NCBI RefSeq assembly: GCF_004402535.1
Contig: NZ_SOEY01000028.1
Span: 1 to 64,000, forward strand
DNA length: 64,000 nucleotides
Source of the DNA: Cryobacterium glaciale
GTDB taxonomy: Bacteria > Actinomycetota > Actinomycetes > Actinomycetales > Microbacteriaceae
Direction: 5' to 3'
The first letter of the stretch is position 1. Every line of letters begins with the position of its first letter. This document shows positions 43,550-52,153 of the stretch, piece after piece. The notes beneath the pieces are model-generated. The model was not told the origin of the DNA. It ran no database searches and worked only from the letters and a program-made list of their open reading frames with translations. The translations under genes and the position numbers were made by a program.

Positions 43550-45133
43550 ATGGCATCGATCCTCGTCATCGGCAGCGGCCTCGGCGGTCTGCTCGCCGCG
43601 GTGCGCGCAGCGGACGCCGGCCACCGTGTCGTGCTCGTCACCAAGTCGGTGCTGCCAGAGAGCAACACTCGCTACGCGCAGGGCGGCATCGCCGCTGCCC
43701 TGTTCCGTGATGACTCCGTCGACGCGCACGTGCTCGACACCCTGCGTGCCGGCGCCGGCCTGTGCGACCCGGCCGCCGTTCGGGTGCTCTGTGAGGAGGG
43801 ACCGGCGCGAGTGCGCGATCTCATCCGCTTCGGCGTGGACTTCGACCGCGACGAATCCGGAATGGCCCGCGGGCTTGAAGCCGCCCACTCCCGCTCGCGG
43901 GTCCTGCACGCCGGCGGCGACGCGACCGGGGCCGCGGTCGAAGCGGCGCTCGTGGCGACCGTGCGACGCCGGGCCGCCATCGATGTGCGGGAGCACACCA
44001 TGCTCGTCGACCTGCTGGCCGACGAGGGCGTGGTGCGCGGTGCCCGGGTGCGGGGCCCGCACGGTGTGCAGCACGACATCGGCGCCGACGCCGTCATCCT
44101 CGCCACCGGCGGGGCCGGCGCCCTGTACACGCACACCACCAACCCCGCGGTCGCTACCGGAGACGGAGTGGCGGCGGCGTATCGCGCCGGGGCATCCGTT
44201 GTCGATCTGGAGTTCTACCAGTTTCACCCGACCGCCCTCGCTGTGCCAGGCACCCCGCTCGTGTCGGAGGCGGTGCGGGGCGAAGGCGCCGTGCTGCGGG
44301 GTTCCCTCGGTGAGCGCTTCATGCTCGCCGAGCACCCCGACGCCGAACTCGCGCCGCGCGACGTCGTCGCCCGCGCCATCGCCCGCCAGATGGAACGGCA
44401 GGACGGCGCCCCGGTGCTTCTCGACGCGACCGCGCTCGGGCGCGAGCTGCTCGAAACCCGGTTTCCCACCATCACCGCTGCCTGTCGCGCAGCCGGACTC
44501 GACTGGGCGGTCGACGCCATTCCGGTAGCGCCGGCCGCGCACTACTGGATGGGTGGCGTCGAAACGGATGACTGGGCCCGCACCACCCTGCCCGGTCTCT
44601 TCGCCGTCGGCGAAGTCGCCCGCACCGGAGCCCACGGCGCCAACCGGCTCGCCTCCAACTCCCTGCTCGAGGCGGCCGTGTTCGCCGACCGCGCGGTGCG
44701 AGCGCTCGGGACGCCGTGGCCGACAGGCGCTGGTCGAGCCGCTGACCGAGCCGCCATCGAACGGCCAGCCGATCTCGGCACGCTGGCGCCGGATCGAGCC
44801 TGTCGAGATTTCGACCGCTCCACGCTCCAACAGCTCCTCTGGGACTTCGCCGGCGTGCACCGCTCCGCCGCCGGCCTGAACCGTGCCGCCGCCACCCTCG
44901 CCGAGTGGACCGCGCCGCCGGCGACCAGCACCTCGGTCGCCGCCCTCGAAGATCGCAACCTGCTCGACCTCGCCCGGCTGCTCGTAGCAGCCGCCCTGGC
45001 CCGCGAGGAATCCCGCGGCGCACACCACCGCTCTGACTTCCCCGACACCCGGCCCGAACTGGCCCGCTCAGTCTCGCAAGCACGACGCGCACAATCACTC
45101 GAACTCGTTCCCCAGGAGGCCATCGCATGCTGA
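43550..45133 (+). CDS. nadB: L-aspartate oxidase
   Basis: A 527-residue flavoprotein that oxidises aspartate to iminoaspartate for NadA. The FAD site is ILVIGSGLGGLLAAVRAADAGHRVVLVTK, followed by NTRYAQGGIAAAL, LATGGAGALYTHTTNPAVATGDG, and the substrate-site EFYQFHPTALAVPG. The GVETDDWARTTLPGLFAVGEVARTGAHGANRLASNSLLEA block binds FAD. ATG 43550 begins one base after the nadA stop; the longer frame inside nadA is a shadow. Its end overlaps nadC by 7 bp. The C-terminal helical domain is normal. Assignment is certain in context. Confidence 0.96.
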   Translation: MASILVIGSGLGGLLAAVRAADAGHRVVLVTKSVLPESNTRYAQGGIAAALFRDDSVDAHVLDTLRAGAGLCDPAAVRVLCEEGPARVRDLIRFGVDFDRDESGMARGLEAAHSRSRVLHAGGDATGAAVEAALVATVRRRAAIDVREHTMLVDLLADEGVVRGARVRGPHGVQHDIGADAVILATGGAGALYTHTTNPAVATGDGVAAAYRAGASVVDLEFYQFHPTALAVPGTPLVSEAVRGEGAVLRGSLGERFMLAEHPDAELAPRDVVARAIARQMERQDGAPVLLDATALGRELLETRFPTITAACRAAGLDWAVDAIPVAPAAHYWMGGVETDDWARTTLPGLFAVGEVARTGAHGANRLASNSLLEAAVFADRAVRALGTPWPTGAGRAADRAAIERPADLGTLAPDRACRDFDRSTLQQLLWDFAGVHRSAAGLNRAAATLAEWTAPPATSTSVAALEDRNLLDLARLLVAAALAREESRGAHHRSDFPDTRPELARSVSQARRAQSLELVPQEAIAC

Positions 45134-46005
45134 CCAGCCACTCCATCACCGTCGTCGTGCAGGCCGCCCTAGATGAGGACGCCCCCTGGGGCGATCTCAC
45201 CTCGGCCGTACTCATTCCCGAAGACGCCGTCGCGACGGCCAGTCTCGAAGCGCGCGAACCCGGCGTGTTCAGCGGCGGGGCCGTGTTCGCCGCAGCCTTC
45301 GCCCTGACCGACCCCCGCATCGAGGTGCACCAGTTCGTCGCCGACGGCGCCCCGTTCTCCCAGGGCGCCACGCTCGCCGAAGTGACCGGCCCGGCCCGCG
45401 GCATCCTGCAGGCGGAGCGCATCGGCCTCAACTTCGTGCAGCGGATGAGCGGAATCGCCACCCTGACCGCCCGGTACGTGGCCGAGACGGCTGGCACCCA
45501 GGCCCGCATCGTCGACACCCGCAAGACCACGCCCGGCCTGCGCGCTCTGGAGCGCCAGGCCGTGCGCGATGGCGGCGGCCAGAACCACCGGTTCAGCCTC
45601 TCCGACACCGTGATGGCCAAGGACAACCACCTCGCCGTGCTCGCCGCCGGACCGCACTGCCTCACCGAGGCGCTGCGCGCCGTGCGCGCACAGCTCTCGC
45701 ACACCACCCACTTCGAGGTGGAGGTCGACCGCCTCGACCAGATCGAAGACGTACTCGCCGCCGGCATCGATACGATCATGCTCGACAATTTCAGCCCGGA
45801 GGATCTGCTGAAAGGCGTCACGCAGGTCGCCGGTCGCGCGATCGTCGAGGCGAGCGGCGGCGTGTCACTGGCGACGGTGCGTGAGATTGCGGCATCCGGT
45901 GTCGATGTCATCTCGGTCGGGGCGCTCACGCACAGCGTGCACTCGCTCGACCTCGGCCTCGATATCGCCATTCGGGTGAGCACGCCGGCTGGGTTCGCAC
46001 TCTAG
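45127..46005 (+). CDS. nadC: Nicotinate-nucleotide pyrophosphorylase (carboxylating)
   Basis: A 292-residue quinolinate phosphoribosyltransferase, third step of de novo NAD synthesis. Seen: AALDEDAPWGDLTSAVL, AERIGLNFVQRMSGIATLTARYV, IVDTRKTTPGLRALERQAVRDGGGQNHRFSLSDTVMAKDNHL (PRPP/quinolinate site) and the C-terminal EASGGVSLATVREIAASGVDVISVGALTHS. The full set of catalytic Arg/Lys/His residues is in place. It overlaps nadB by 7 bp and ends 4 bp before the cysteine desulfurase, so all four genes are translationally linked. Confidence 0.96.
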   Translation: MLTSHSITVVVQAALDEDAPWGDLTSAVLIPEDAVATASLEAREPGVFSGGAVFAAAFALTDPRIEVHQFVADGAPFSQGATLAEVTGPARGILQAERIGLNFVQRMSGIATLTARYVAETAGTQARIVDTRKTTPGLRALERQAVRDGGGQNHRFSLSDTVMAKDNHLAVLAAGPHCLTEALRAVRAQLSHTTHFEVEVDRLDQIEDVLAAGIDTIMLDNFSPEDLLKGVTQVAGRAIVEASGGVSLATVREIAASGVDVISVGALTHSVHSLDLGLDIAIRVSTPAGFAL

Positions 46006-46009
46006 GCCC

Positions 46010-47152
46010 ATGATCTATCTGGACAATGCCGCGACGACCCCGGTGCGTCGGGAGGCGCTCGAGGCCCTGTGGCCGCACCTGACCGGCAGTTTCGGCAACC
46101 CGTCGAGCCACCACCAGGTCGGCGAGGCGGCGGCTGCCGCGCTGCGGGAGGCGCGCACCAGCGTGGCCCGATCGCTCGGGTGTCGCCCCGGCGAGGTTGT
46201 GTTCACGAGCGGCGGCACCGAAAGCGACAACCTCGCAATCAAAGGGATAGCCCTTGGCGCACCGCGCGGCCGCCACCTGGTCACCACCAAGATCGAGCAC
46301 GAAGCTGTGCTGGAATCCTGTGACTACCTGCGCCGGCTGCACGGTTTCGAGATCACGCTGCTGCCAGTGGATGCGGCCGGCCGCGTCGACCCCGCCGGCC
46401 TGGCCCGCGCACTCCGCCCCGACACGACCCTCGTCTCGGTGCACTACGCCAACAACGAGGTCGGCACCGTGCAGCCCCTCGCCGAGCTCGCCTCAGAGGC
46501 CCGCGCGGCCGGCGTGCCGTTCCACACCGATGCGGTGCAGGCCGGCGGCTGGCTCGACCTCGACGTCACGAGGCTCGGCGTCGACGCGCTGAGCCTGTCC
46601 GGCCACAAGCTCGGCGCTCCCCCCGGCATCGGAGCGGTCTTTCTGCGCGGTCGCCTCCCCATCGAACCGCTCCTGCACGGCGGCGGCCAGGAGCGCGGCA
46701 AACGCAGCGGCACCGAGAACGTTGCCGGGGCGGTCGCCCTGGCCGTGGCGCTGCGCCTTGCGGTCGAAGAACGCTGTGACGCCGCGAGCCGCACGAGCGC
46801 CCTCCGCGACGAGTTCATCGGGACCGTGCTGCGCCAGACCCCGTCCGCCCGGCTCACCGGTCATCCGAGCGAACGCCTGCCGGGTACCGCCTCGTTCGTG
46901 TTCCCGGGCACGAGCGGCGAGGCGGTGCTGCTCGAGCTCGAACAGCGCGGCATCGTCTGTTCGAGTGGGTCCGCCTGCGCGGCCGGAAGCAGCGAGCCCT
47001 CGCACGTGCTCACGGCGATGGGCATTTCGGCCGACGTCGCCCAGACCGCGGTGCGGTTCACGCTGGGCGCTGGTACGACGGCGGCGGAGGCGGCCGCGGC
47101 CGCGGCATCCGTTCAGGCCGCCGTTACCGCGGTTGCCAGTCTCGGTGCCTGA
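46010..47152 (+). CDS. Cysteine desulfurase (NifS/IscS-like), NAD-operon linked
   Basis: A 380-residue PLP enzyme that removes sulfur from cysteine for Fe-S cluster building. IYLDNAATTPVRREAL begins it; FTSGGTESDNLAIKG, VHYANNEVGTVQPL, the PLP lysine in LSGHKLGAPPGIG, and the active-site Cys in GIVCSSGSACAAGSSEPSHVL are all present. It is cotranscribed with nadA-B-C, so its likely special duty is the oxygen-sensitive [4Fe-4S] cluster of NadA, as proposed for linked NifS-like proteins elsewhere. ATG 46010 follows the nadC stop by 4 bp. No iscU or sufU neighbour is seen. Confidence 0.94.
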   Translation: MIYLDNAATTPVRREALEALWPHLTGSFGNPSSHHQVGEAAAAALREARTSVARSLGCRPGEVVFTSGGTESDNLAIKGIALGAPRGRHLVTTKIEHEAVLESCDYLRRLHGFEITLLPVDAAGRVDPAGLARALRPDTTLVSVHYANNEVGTVQPLAELASEARAAGVPFHTDAVQAGGWLDLDVTRLGVDALSLSGHKLGAPPGIGAVFLRGRLPIEPLLHGGGQERGKRSGTENVAGAVALAVALRLAVEERCDAASRTSALRDEFIGTVLRQTPSARLTGHPSERLPGTASFVFPGTSGEAVLLELEQRGIVCSSGSACAAGSSEPSHVLTAMGISADVAQTAVRFTLGAGTTAAEAAAAAASVQAAVTAVASLGA

Positions 47153-47156
47153 ATTA

Positions 47157-47193
47157 CTGACAACGAGAGCATGACCTGATATTGTCATGACAA
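47157..47193 (+). promoter_or_regulatory. iolR-like promoter with IolR-type operator
   Basis: A -35-like CTGACA (47157-47162) and a -10-like TATTGT (47180-47185) are 17 bp apart. The perfect 12-bp palindrome TTGTCATGACAA (47182-47193) overlaps the -10. TGTCATGACA fits the consensus KGWCHTRACA reported for the GntR-type IolR of C. glutamicum, so autorepression is likely. Confidence 0.65.
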
Positions 47194-47231
47194 CTGGCCA
47201 AAGCTCTTGGCTTTGTCGGCGAAGGGGTCAC

Positions 47232-47996
47232 ATGAGCGTGCAGGACGAAAAGACCTTACCCATGGGAATGTTCATGGACCTGGAGCGATCCGGCCCGATT
47301 CCCCTGTATTTTCAGGTTTCCCAGCGCATCGAGAAGGCCATCCTCAGCGGCGAACTGCCCGCCGGGTCACGTCTGGAGAACGAGGTCGCCCTCGGCCAGC
47401 GGCTGGGCCTCAGCCGCCCCACCGTGCGCCGCGCCATCCAGGAAATCGTCGACAAGGGTCTGCTCGTGCGTCGTCGCGGCATCGGCACGCAGGTCGTGCA
47501 CGGCCAGGTGACCCGCAAGGTCGAACTGACGAGCCTCTACGACGACCTCACGAACACGCACAAGGTGCCATCCACCCATCTGCTGACCCTGGAATCGCAG
47601 CCAGCGGATGCGAAAACCGCCGAGCGCCTCGGAGTCGACGAGGGAAGTCCCACGCTCCACCTGCGCCGGGTGCGCCTGGCCGATGACGTACCGGTAGCCG
47701 TCATGGAAAACTGGCTCCCCGAAGACTTCATTGGTATCGAACCCCATGATCTCGTCGAACACGGCCTGTATCAGGTACTGCGTTCGCGCGGTGTGACCAT
47801 GCGCGTGGCCCGCCAGCACATCGGAGCCCGCAAGTCCACCAACGAAGAATCCGCCCTGCTGGAGATCGAGAAGAACTCGGCCCTGCTCACGATGGACCGC
47901 ACCGCCTTCGACAACTCCGGTCGCGCGGTCGAGTTCGGCCAGCACTGCTACCGTCCAGACCTCTACTCCTTCGAAGTGACCCTGGTCGAGAAGTAG
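47232..47996 (+). CDS. iolR: GntR/UTRA-family regulator, IolR-like
   Basis: A 254-residue regulator. The winged-helix domain (ILSGELPAGSRLENEVALGQRLGLSRPTVRRAIQEIVDKGLL) lies at about residues 35-80, and a UTRA effector-binding domain (LHLRRVRLADDVPVAVMENWLP, then AVEFGQHCYRPDLYSFEV) fills the C-terminal half. This is the layout of the actinobacterial IolR that represses inositol genes in C. glutamicum. ATG 47232 is preceded by GAAGGGG. The promoter carries an exact match to the IolR site, and the gene heads an inositol/polyol region, so IolR is a good but not proven identity. It is followed 11 bp later by a dehydrogenase gene. Confidence 0.82.
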   Translation: MSVQDEKTLPMGMFMDLERSGPIPLYFQVSQRIEKAILSGELPAGSRLENEVALGQRLGLSRPTVRRAIQEIVDKGLLVRRRGIGTQVVHGQVTRKVELTSLYDDLTNTHKVPSTHLLTLESQPADAKTAERLGVDEGSPTLHLRRVRLADDVPVAVMENWLPEDFIGIEPHDLVEHGLYQVLRSRGVTMRVARQHIGARKSTNEESALLEIEKNSALLTMDRTAFDNSGRAVEFGQHCYRPDLYSFEVTLVEK

Positions 47997-48007
47997 CAGG
48001 ATCCAGC

Positions 48008-49030
48008 ATGCGCATCGGAATCGTCGGCTACGGCACGGGCGGAAAACACTTTCACGCACCCTTCATTCAGGCAGCACACGGCATTGAACTCGTCGGCGTT
48101 GTCGCCCGATCGGCTGCCGCCCGCGCTGCGGTCGAAGCCGACCTGCCCGGCGTACCGATCTACTCCAGTCTCACGAGCCTGCTGGCAGCGGGAGTTGACG
48201 CCGTCACCATCACGACACCGCCGTCGACTCGCCACGAACTGGTCCTGGAAGCGATCGATGCTGGCGTCAGTATCGTCGCCGACAAACCCTTCGCGCCGAA
48301 CGCGGTCGGCGGGCGCGAGCTGGCCGAGGCGGCCGCCCGCGCCGGCGTCATGCTCAACGTGTACCACAACCGCCGCCGCGACGCCGATATCCTCACCCTC
48401 GCATCCGTGCTCGCCTCGGGTCGACTGGGTCAGGTCTGGCGCGTGCACTCGTTGATGGACTTGGACGATCCGGCCACCATGGAGACCGGTCCGACCGGGG
48501 GCCTGCTTCGAGATGTTGGCAGCCACCTGATCGACCAGATGTTGTGGCTGCTGGGCCCCGCCACGCACGTCCACGCAACCCTGGACCTGACCGACCGATT
48601 CGGAGACGTCACCGACTGCGGCTTCATCGTGACGCTCACCCACTCATCCGGAGTGACGTCAACGGTCTCGTCCAGCAAGCTCAATCACGTATCGACGCGT
48701 GAGTTTCGCGCCTACGGGAGCGAGGGCAGCTACGTGTCATCGGGCACGGATGTGCAGGCACAGGCTCTCTTTGCCGGCCACCGTCCCGCGGATTTGCCCC
48801 ACACGTGGGGATTCGATGCCCCCGAGTATTGGGGCACCCTCGCCACCGCGACCGCGACCCTCACGGTTCCGTCCGAGCAAGGCAACTACGCCGACTTCTA
48901 CACAGAATTCGCGCGGGCTGCCCGAGGCGACGGTCCCGAACCCGTGCCAGCCAGTGAAGGCGTTCGCACGCTGGAAGTCCTGGATGCCGCGTTCCTCAGC
49001 GCCGAGCGAAACTGCATCATCACTCTCTGA
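48008..49030 (+). CDS. Gfo/Idh/MocA-family oxidoreductase
   Basis: A 340-residue NAD(P)-dependent sugar or inositol dehydrogenase. The Rossmann start is RIGIVGYGTGGKHFHAPFI; the conserved Lys-Pro is in IVADKPFAPNAVGG; the catalytic-region His/Asp lie in DVGSHLIDQMLWLLG. The GGKHFHAPFI motif places it near the YvaA/IolW branch (scyllo-inositol dehydrogenase-like) rather than IolG. It follows the iolR-like gene by 11 bp in the same direction, so both form an operon. Its substrate is probably an inositol isomer or a polyol; the main myo-inositol dehydrogenase is iolG at 59415. It overlaps the convergent, amber-interrupted isomerase gene by 11 bp. Confidence 0.88.
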   Translation: MRIGIVGYGTGGKHFHAPFIQAAHGIELVGVVARSAAARAAVEADLPGVPIYSSLTSLLAAGVDAVTITTPPSTRHELVLEAIDAGVSIVADKPFAPNAVGGRELAEAAARAGVMLNVYHNRRRDADILTLASVLASGRLGQVWRVHSLMDLDDPATMETGPTGGLLRDVGSHLIDQMLWLLGPATHVHATLDLTDRFGDVTDCGFIVTLTHSSGVTSTVSSSKLNHVSTREFRAYGSEGSYVSSGTDVQAQALFAGHRPADLPHTWGFDAPEYWGTLATATATLTVPSEQGNYADFYTEFARAARGDGPEPVPASEGVRTLEVLDAAFLSAERNCIITL

Positions 49031-50030
49031 GCGGATGCGCCTCGGCGGCGATGGCGATGTGGAGCGTGTCGACCGCGACCCGCAGCCCCTCGAGCCGGCC
49101 CAGGGACGCATCCTCGTGTTCGATGGCCAGGTCGGTCTCGGGAGCGACCCGGGCGAGCGTCGCGACGAATCGATTCCAAAATTCCTGGTCGTGGCCCAGT
49201 CCGACGGCCACGAAATCCCAGGCTGAGTCCTGCGGCCACTCGCACAGCGTGTACTTACCACCGAGAGACAGTGGATGCTCCGCCGCGGGTACCCGACGGA
49301 ACCGGTCGTCGAGCACACCGTGGATCGCGACGGCTTCGTTGATTCGGATGTCTTTGGCGGCAGCGCAGTAGACGAGCTCACCGAGGTATTCCATGGCTTT
49401 GATCGGATCGATCTGTTGCCAGAACAAGTGTGATGGGTCCATTTCGGCCCCCACGTGGGTCGCATCGATGGCGTCGACGAGGCGCACCAGCGTGGAGGGA
49501 TTGAAGACCACGTTCTGCGGGTGCATTTCGATGGCCACCCTGACGTCGTGCGCTGCGGCGAACTCGTTGACGCGGCGCCAATACGGAATCACGACTTCCT
49601 GCTACTGGTAGTCGAGCGTGTCCATGTCCACACTGTTCCACGGGTTCACAGCCCACGAAGGGTGCAGTCCCCCGGCGTGGGCAGCCGGCAGCCCCGACAT
49701 CGTGATCACGCGTTTCACGCCGAGTCGATGTGCCACAGAGATTGAGGTGAAGACGTCCTGCCCCTGGACCAGGCCGACTTCGGGATCGGGATGGAGCGGG
49801 TTGCCGTTGGAGTTCAGGGCGGTGAGCGTGAGACCGCATTCGTCGAACAATTCCAGATAGTCGTCCCTGGCGCTCTCACTCGCCATGAGGGCGTCGATCG
49901 GCAGGTGCGGCGGCGGCAGGAATCCGCCGGAGTTGATCTCGGCACCGTTCTAGCCCAGTTCTACCAGGGCGTCGAGCGCCTCTGGCAGGTCGCGGTCGTG
50001 CAGGATTGCCGTGTAGACGCCGAGTTTCAT
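49020..50030 (-). pseudogene. TIM-barrel sugar-phosphate isomerase/epimerase gene with two in-frame amber codons
   Basis: One reading frame of 336 codons runs from ATG 50030 (MKLGVYTAILHDRDLPEALD, behind GGAGAAG) to TGA 49020, broken only by TAG at codon 27 (49950-49952) and codon 143 (49602-49604). Around the stops the protein is intact: ELG-TAG-NGAEINSGGFLPPP and DTLDYQ-TAG-QEVVIPYWRR. Related proteins have Trp at the second site, so TGG to TAG is the simple explanation. The metal-site blocks RVAIEMHPQNVVFNP, VGAEMDPSHLFW and AIEHEDASLGRLEGL remain. TAG is a normal stop for many genes here, which argues against recoding. It could be a recent pseudogene, a sequencing error, or a suppressed gene. 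It sits downstream of the sugar ABC genes. Confidence 0.8.
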
Positions 50031-50085
50031 CATCTTCTCCAGAAGTAGTTGTGCGAGCAGGAACAGGTACTGAGAACGCCCAATC

Positions 50086-50121
50086 GACTGTGGCCCCGGC
50101 GTTTCCGCCGGGGCCACAGTC
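50086..50121 (-). terminator. Hairpin after the sugar ABC operon
   Basis: A perfect 16-bp stem (GACTGTGGCCCCGGCG, 50086-50101, with 50106-50121) and a TTTC loop, 13 bp past the ABC ATPase stop on the minus strand. The sequence after it (GATTGGGCGTTCTC) has little U, so termination may be incomplete and feed the amber-interrupted gene. Confidence 0.62.
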
Positions 50122-50134
50122 AACAGGGCGTCAG

Positions 50135-50905
50135 TTAGAACGTTCCCTGACGGAATCGAGCCAGACCGACGGCACCTTCGACGACGGCGGCGGTCAGTTC
50201 TTCGACGCTCGTGTCTTCGCGGCGCGCATCCATGATCTTCTTGCCATGGTTCATCACGATGTGGCGGTCACAGACCTGGAATGCATGGTGCAGGTTGTGG
50301 GTGACCAGCACGGAGCTCACGCCCTCGCCCTTCAACTGGGTGAGGTAGCCGAGCAGAGCCTCGGTGGCACGCACGGCCAGCGCGGAGGTCGGCTCGTCCA
50401 GAATGAGCAGACTTCGCTTGAAGTGCACCGCCCTGGCGATGGCCACGGCCTGCGCCTGCCCGCCCGAGAGTGAACTCACGAGCTGTTTTGGGCTCTTGAT
50501 TCCCTCAATGGTCACGACGCTGTCGAGAACGTCGGCAGCAACGGCATCCATCTCTTTCATCTTCATGAAGCCGAACCGGTTGGTCACCTCACGGCCCATG
50601 AAGATATTCCGGGTGATTGTCATCTGGGGTACGAGAGCGGAATCCTGGAAGATGGTCTCAACGCCCAACCGTTCAGTGACGTTTCGATTCATCTTGTCGA
50701 TTTTCTGGCCGTCCCAGAAAAAGTCGCCGACGGTCGAATCCACCACACCGGACATGATCTTGACCAGGGTGGACTTTCCGGCACCGTTGTCGCCGAGAAG
50801 TCCGACGACCTCGCCCTTACCGATTTCAAACGACACGTCGTTGAGGACGGTGTTCGGGCCGTATTTCTTGGATACGCCTTCAATTCGAAGCAGTGCCTCG
50901 CTCAT
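50135..50905 (-). CDS. Sugar/polyol ABC importer ATPase (single-domain)
   Basis: A 256-residue ATPase. Walker A is GLLGDNGAGKSTLVKIMSG, signature SSLSGGQAQAVAIARAV, Walker B LLILDEPTSALAV, and the switch region VLVTHNLHHAFQVCD. The overall sequence resembles FrcA-type single-domain ATPases of the ribose/fructose class rather than the double RbsA. It overlaps the permease by 4 bp. Substrate is inferred from context to be inositol or a related polyol. The import complex would consist of this protein, the permease at 50902 and the binding protein at 52154. Confidence 0.92.
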   Translation of the reverse strand: MSEALLRIEGVSKKYGPNTVLNDVSFEIGKGEVVGLLGDNGAGKSTLVKIMSGVVDSTVGDFFWDGQKIDKMNRNVTERLGVETIFQDSALVPQMTITRNIFMGREVTNRFGFMKMKEMDAVAADVLDSVVTIEGIKSPKQLVSSLSGGQAQAVAIARAVHFKRSLLILDEPTSALAVRATEALLGYLTQLKGEGVSSVLVTHNLHHAFQVCDRHIVMNHGKKIMDARREDTSVEELTAAVVEGAVGLARFRQGTF

Positions 50906-51996
50906 CGCGCTTTCCCTTCCATGAGCTTGTTGAAGATGGCCGCGATAACGATGGTGACGCCGACGAACAGAGTGATGTAGAAGCCGGGCGCCTTCGCTAG
51001 CAGCAGACCGTTGCGAATGAGCTCGATCAACGCAGCGCCGACGATGATTCCGATGACGCTGCCGCGACCGCCCGTCAGGGAGGTGCCACCGACGACAGCG
51101 GCGGCGATCGCAAAGAGCGTGAAGTCTTCGGTCGCTGTACCACCGGGCTGGATGGAGGAGGTACGCACCGCTATCAAAATGGCCGCGAACCCGACCAGCC
51201 CGCCGAAGATGGCGAAGGACATGAGCTTGACTTGCTTGGACTTGATGGAGATGGCCTCGGCCGCGGCCGGGTTACCGCCGACGGCGAAGATGTGGTTGCC
51301 GAGTTTGTGCCGGTGCATGAAGAACCAAGCCAGAACACCGATGATGAGCAGCCACACCAGCTGGGACCGGAACGAACCAAAGTTGTGCGCAAACAGGTAC
51401 TCCATGGTGCCCTCGCGCGATGTGGTCAGCGCGGCGGGTGACGTGCCGTTGATGAAAATACCGGCGCCCATCCAGAAGAAGCTCATGCCCAGGGTGGCGA
51501 TGAAGGACGGGATCTTCGTGTAAACGACAATGATTCCGTTGACAAGCGCTACGGCGACACCGGTGCCGATGCCGGCGGCGATGCCAAGCCACAAACCGGC
51601 AGCTTCCGAGGTCTTGATGAACACGATGGCGCTGAGGGTGATATTCGCACCGAGGGAGAGATCGAACTCCCCGGCAATCATCAGGATGCCGGCGGCGAGA
51701 CCCAGGATGGCCAGCACCGGCACACTCTGCGAGATCACGCCCGACAGGTTGTTGGGGTTGAGGAAGGCGAAGCCGGTGGGAGAGATCAGGCTCGCGATGA
51801 CGTAGCCGGCGAGGAGCACGACCAGAACGATGCTGATCTCGAGTGCGCCGCGACCGCGAATGAACTGCAGGTTGTAGTTCATCCGGCCGAAGAACGAGGC
51901 GGGCTCACCGGCCGGTTTGCGCCTGACCGAGATCGCTTCGGTCGGAAGCGGCACTTCGAGGATGGGGCCTCTACGGCCGGGGATTTTGTCTGACAT
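50902..51996 (-). CDS. Sugar/polyol ABC importer permease (RbsC-like)
   Basis: A 364-residue permease of the BPD_transp_2 family with about 8-10 helices: PVLAILGLAAGILMIAGEFDLSLGANITLSA, IPSFIATLGMSFFWMGAGIFINGTSP, GNHIFAVGGNPAAAEAISIKSKQVKLM, and AVVGGTSLTGGRGSVIGIIVGAALIELIRNGLLL. The GGNPxAA and VVGGTSLTGG motifs are typical of ribose/xylose/inositol permeases. The first 35 residues are hydrophilic. It overlaps the ATPase by 4 bp, and a hairpin in the gap upstream separates it from the binding-protein gene. Family is clear; substrate is inferred from the inositol context. Confidence 0.93.
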   Translation of the reverse strand: MSDKIPGRRGPILEVPLPTEAISVRRKPAGEPASFFGRMNYNLQFIRGRGALEISIVLVVLLAGYVIASLISPTGFAFLNPNNLSGVISQSVPVLAILGLAAGILMIAGEFDLSLGANITLSAIVFIKTSEAAGLWLGIAAGIGTGVAVALVNGIIVVYTKIPSFIATLGMSFFWMGAGIFINGTSPAALTTSREGTMEYLFAHNFGSFRSQLVWLLIIGVLAWFFMHRHKLGNHIFAVGGNPAAAEAISIKSKQVKLMSFAIFGGLVGFAAILIAVRTSSIQPGGTATEDFTLFAIAAAVVGGTSLTGGRGSVIGIIVGAALIELIRNGLLLAKAPGFYITLFVGVTIVIAAIFNKLMEGKAR

Positions 51997-52058
51997 GGCT
52001 TCTTTCCTTTGAGCACATGAGATGAAGGTGCCGGGGAGTTTCTGAGGTGTGGAGTGCG

Positions 52059-52093
52059 CCGGGGCCGATCGACGAGGAGACGATCAGCCCCGG
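52059..52093 (-). other. Intercistronic hairpin between binding-protein and permease genes
   Basis: A 13-bp stem (52059-52071 with 52081-52093, one mismatch) with a 9-nt loop, in the 157-bp gap after the binding-protein stop. No U-tract follows. Such hairpins often stabilise the binding-protein transcript so that it is made in excess of the membrane subunits. Confidence 0.5.
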
Positions 52094-52153
52094 CCACTGT
52101 CGTGAAAACAACCGACTGCAGCTACTGGCTAGCGGCCAGCCGTGCCGAGCCGA

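Noticed and set aside
49020..50030. Amber recoding or pyrrolysine use
   Set aside because: TAG is the normal stop of many genes in the window, including murI, nadC and the LysR, LacI and iolR-like genes, so TAG is not reserved for an amino acid.
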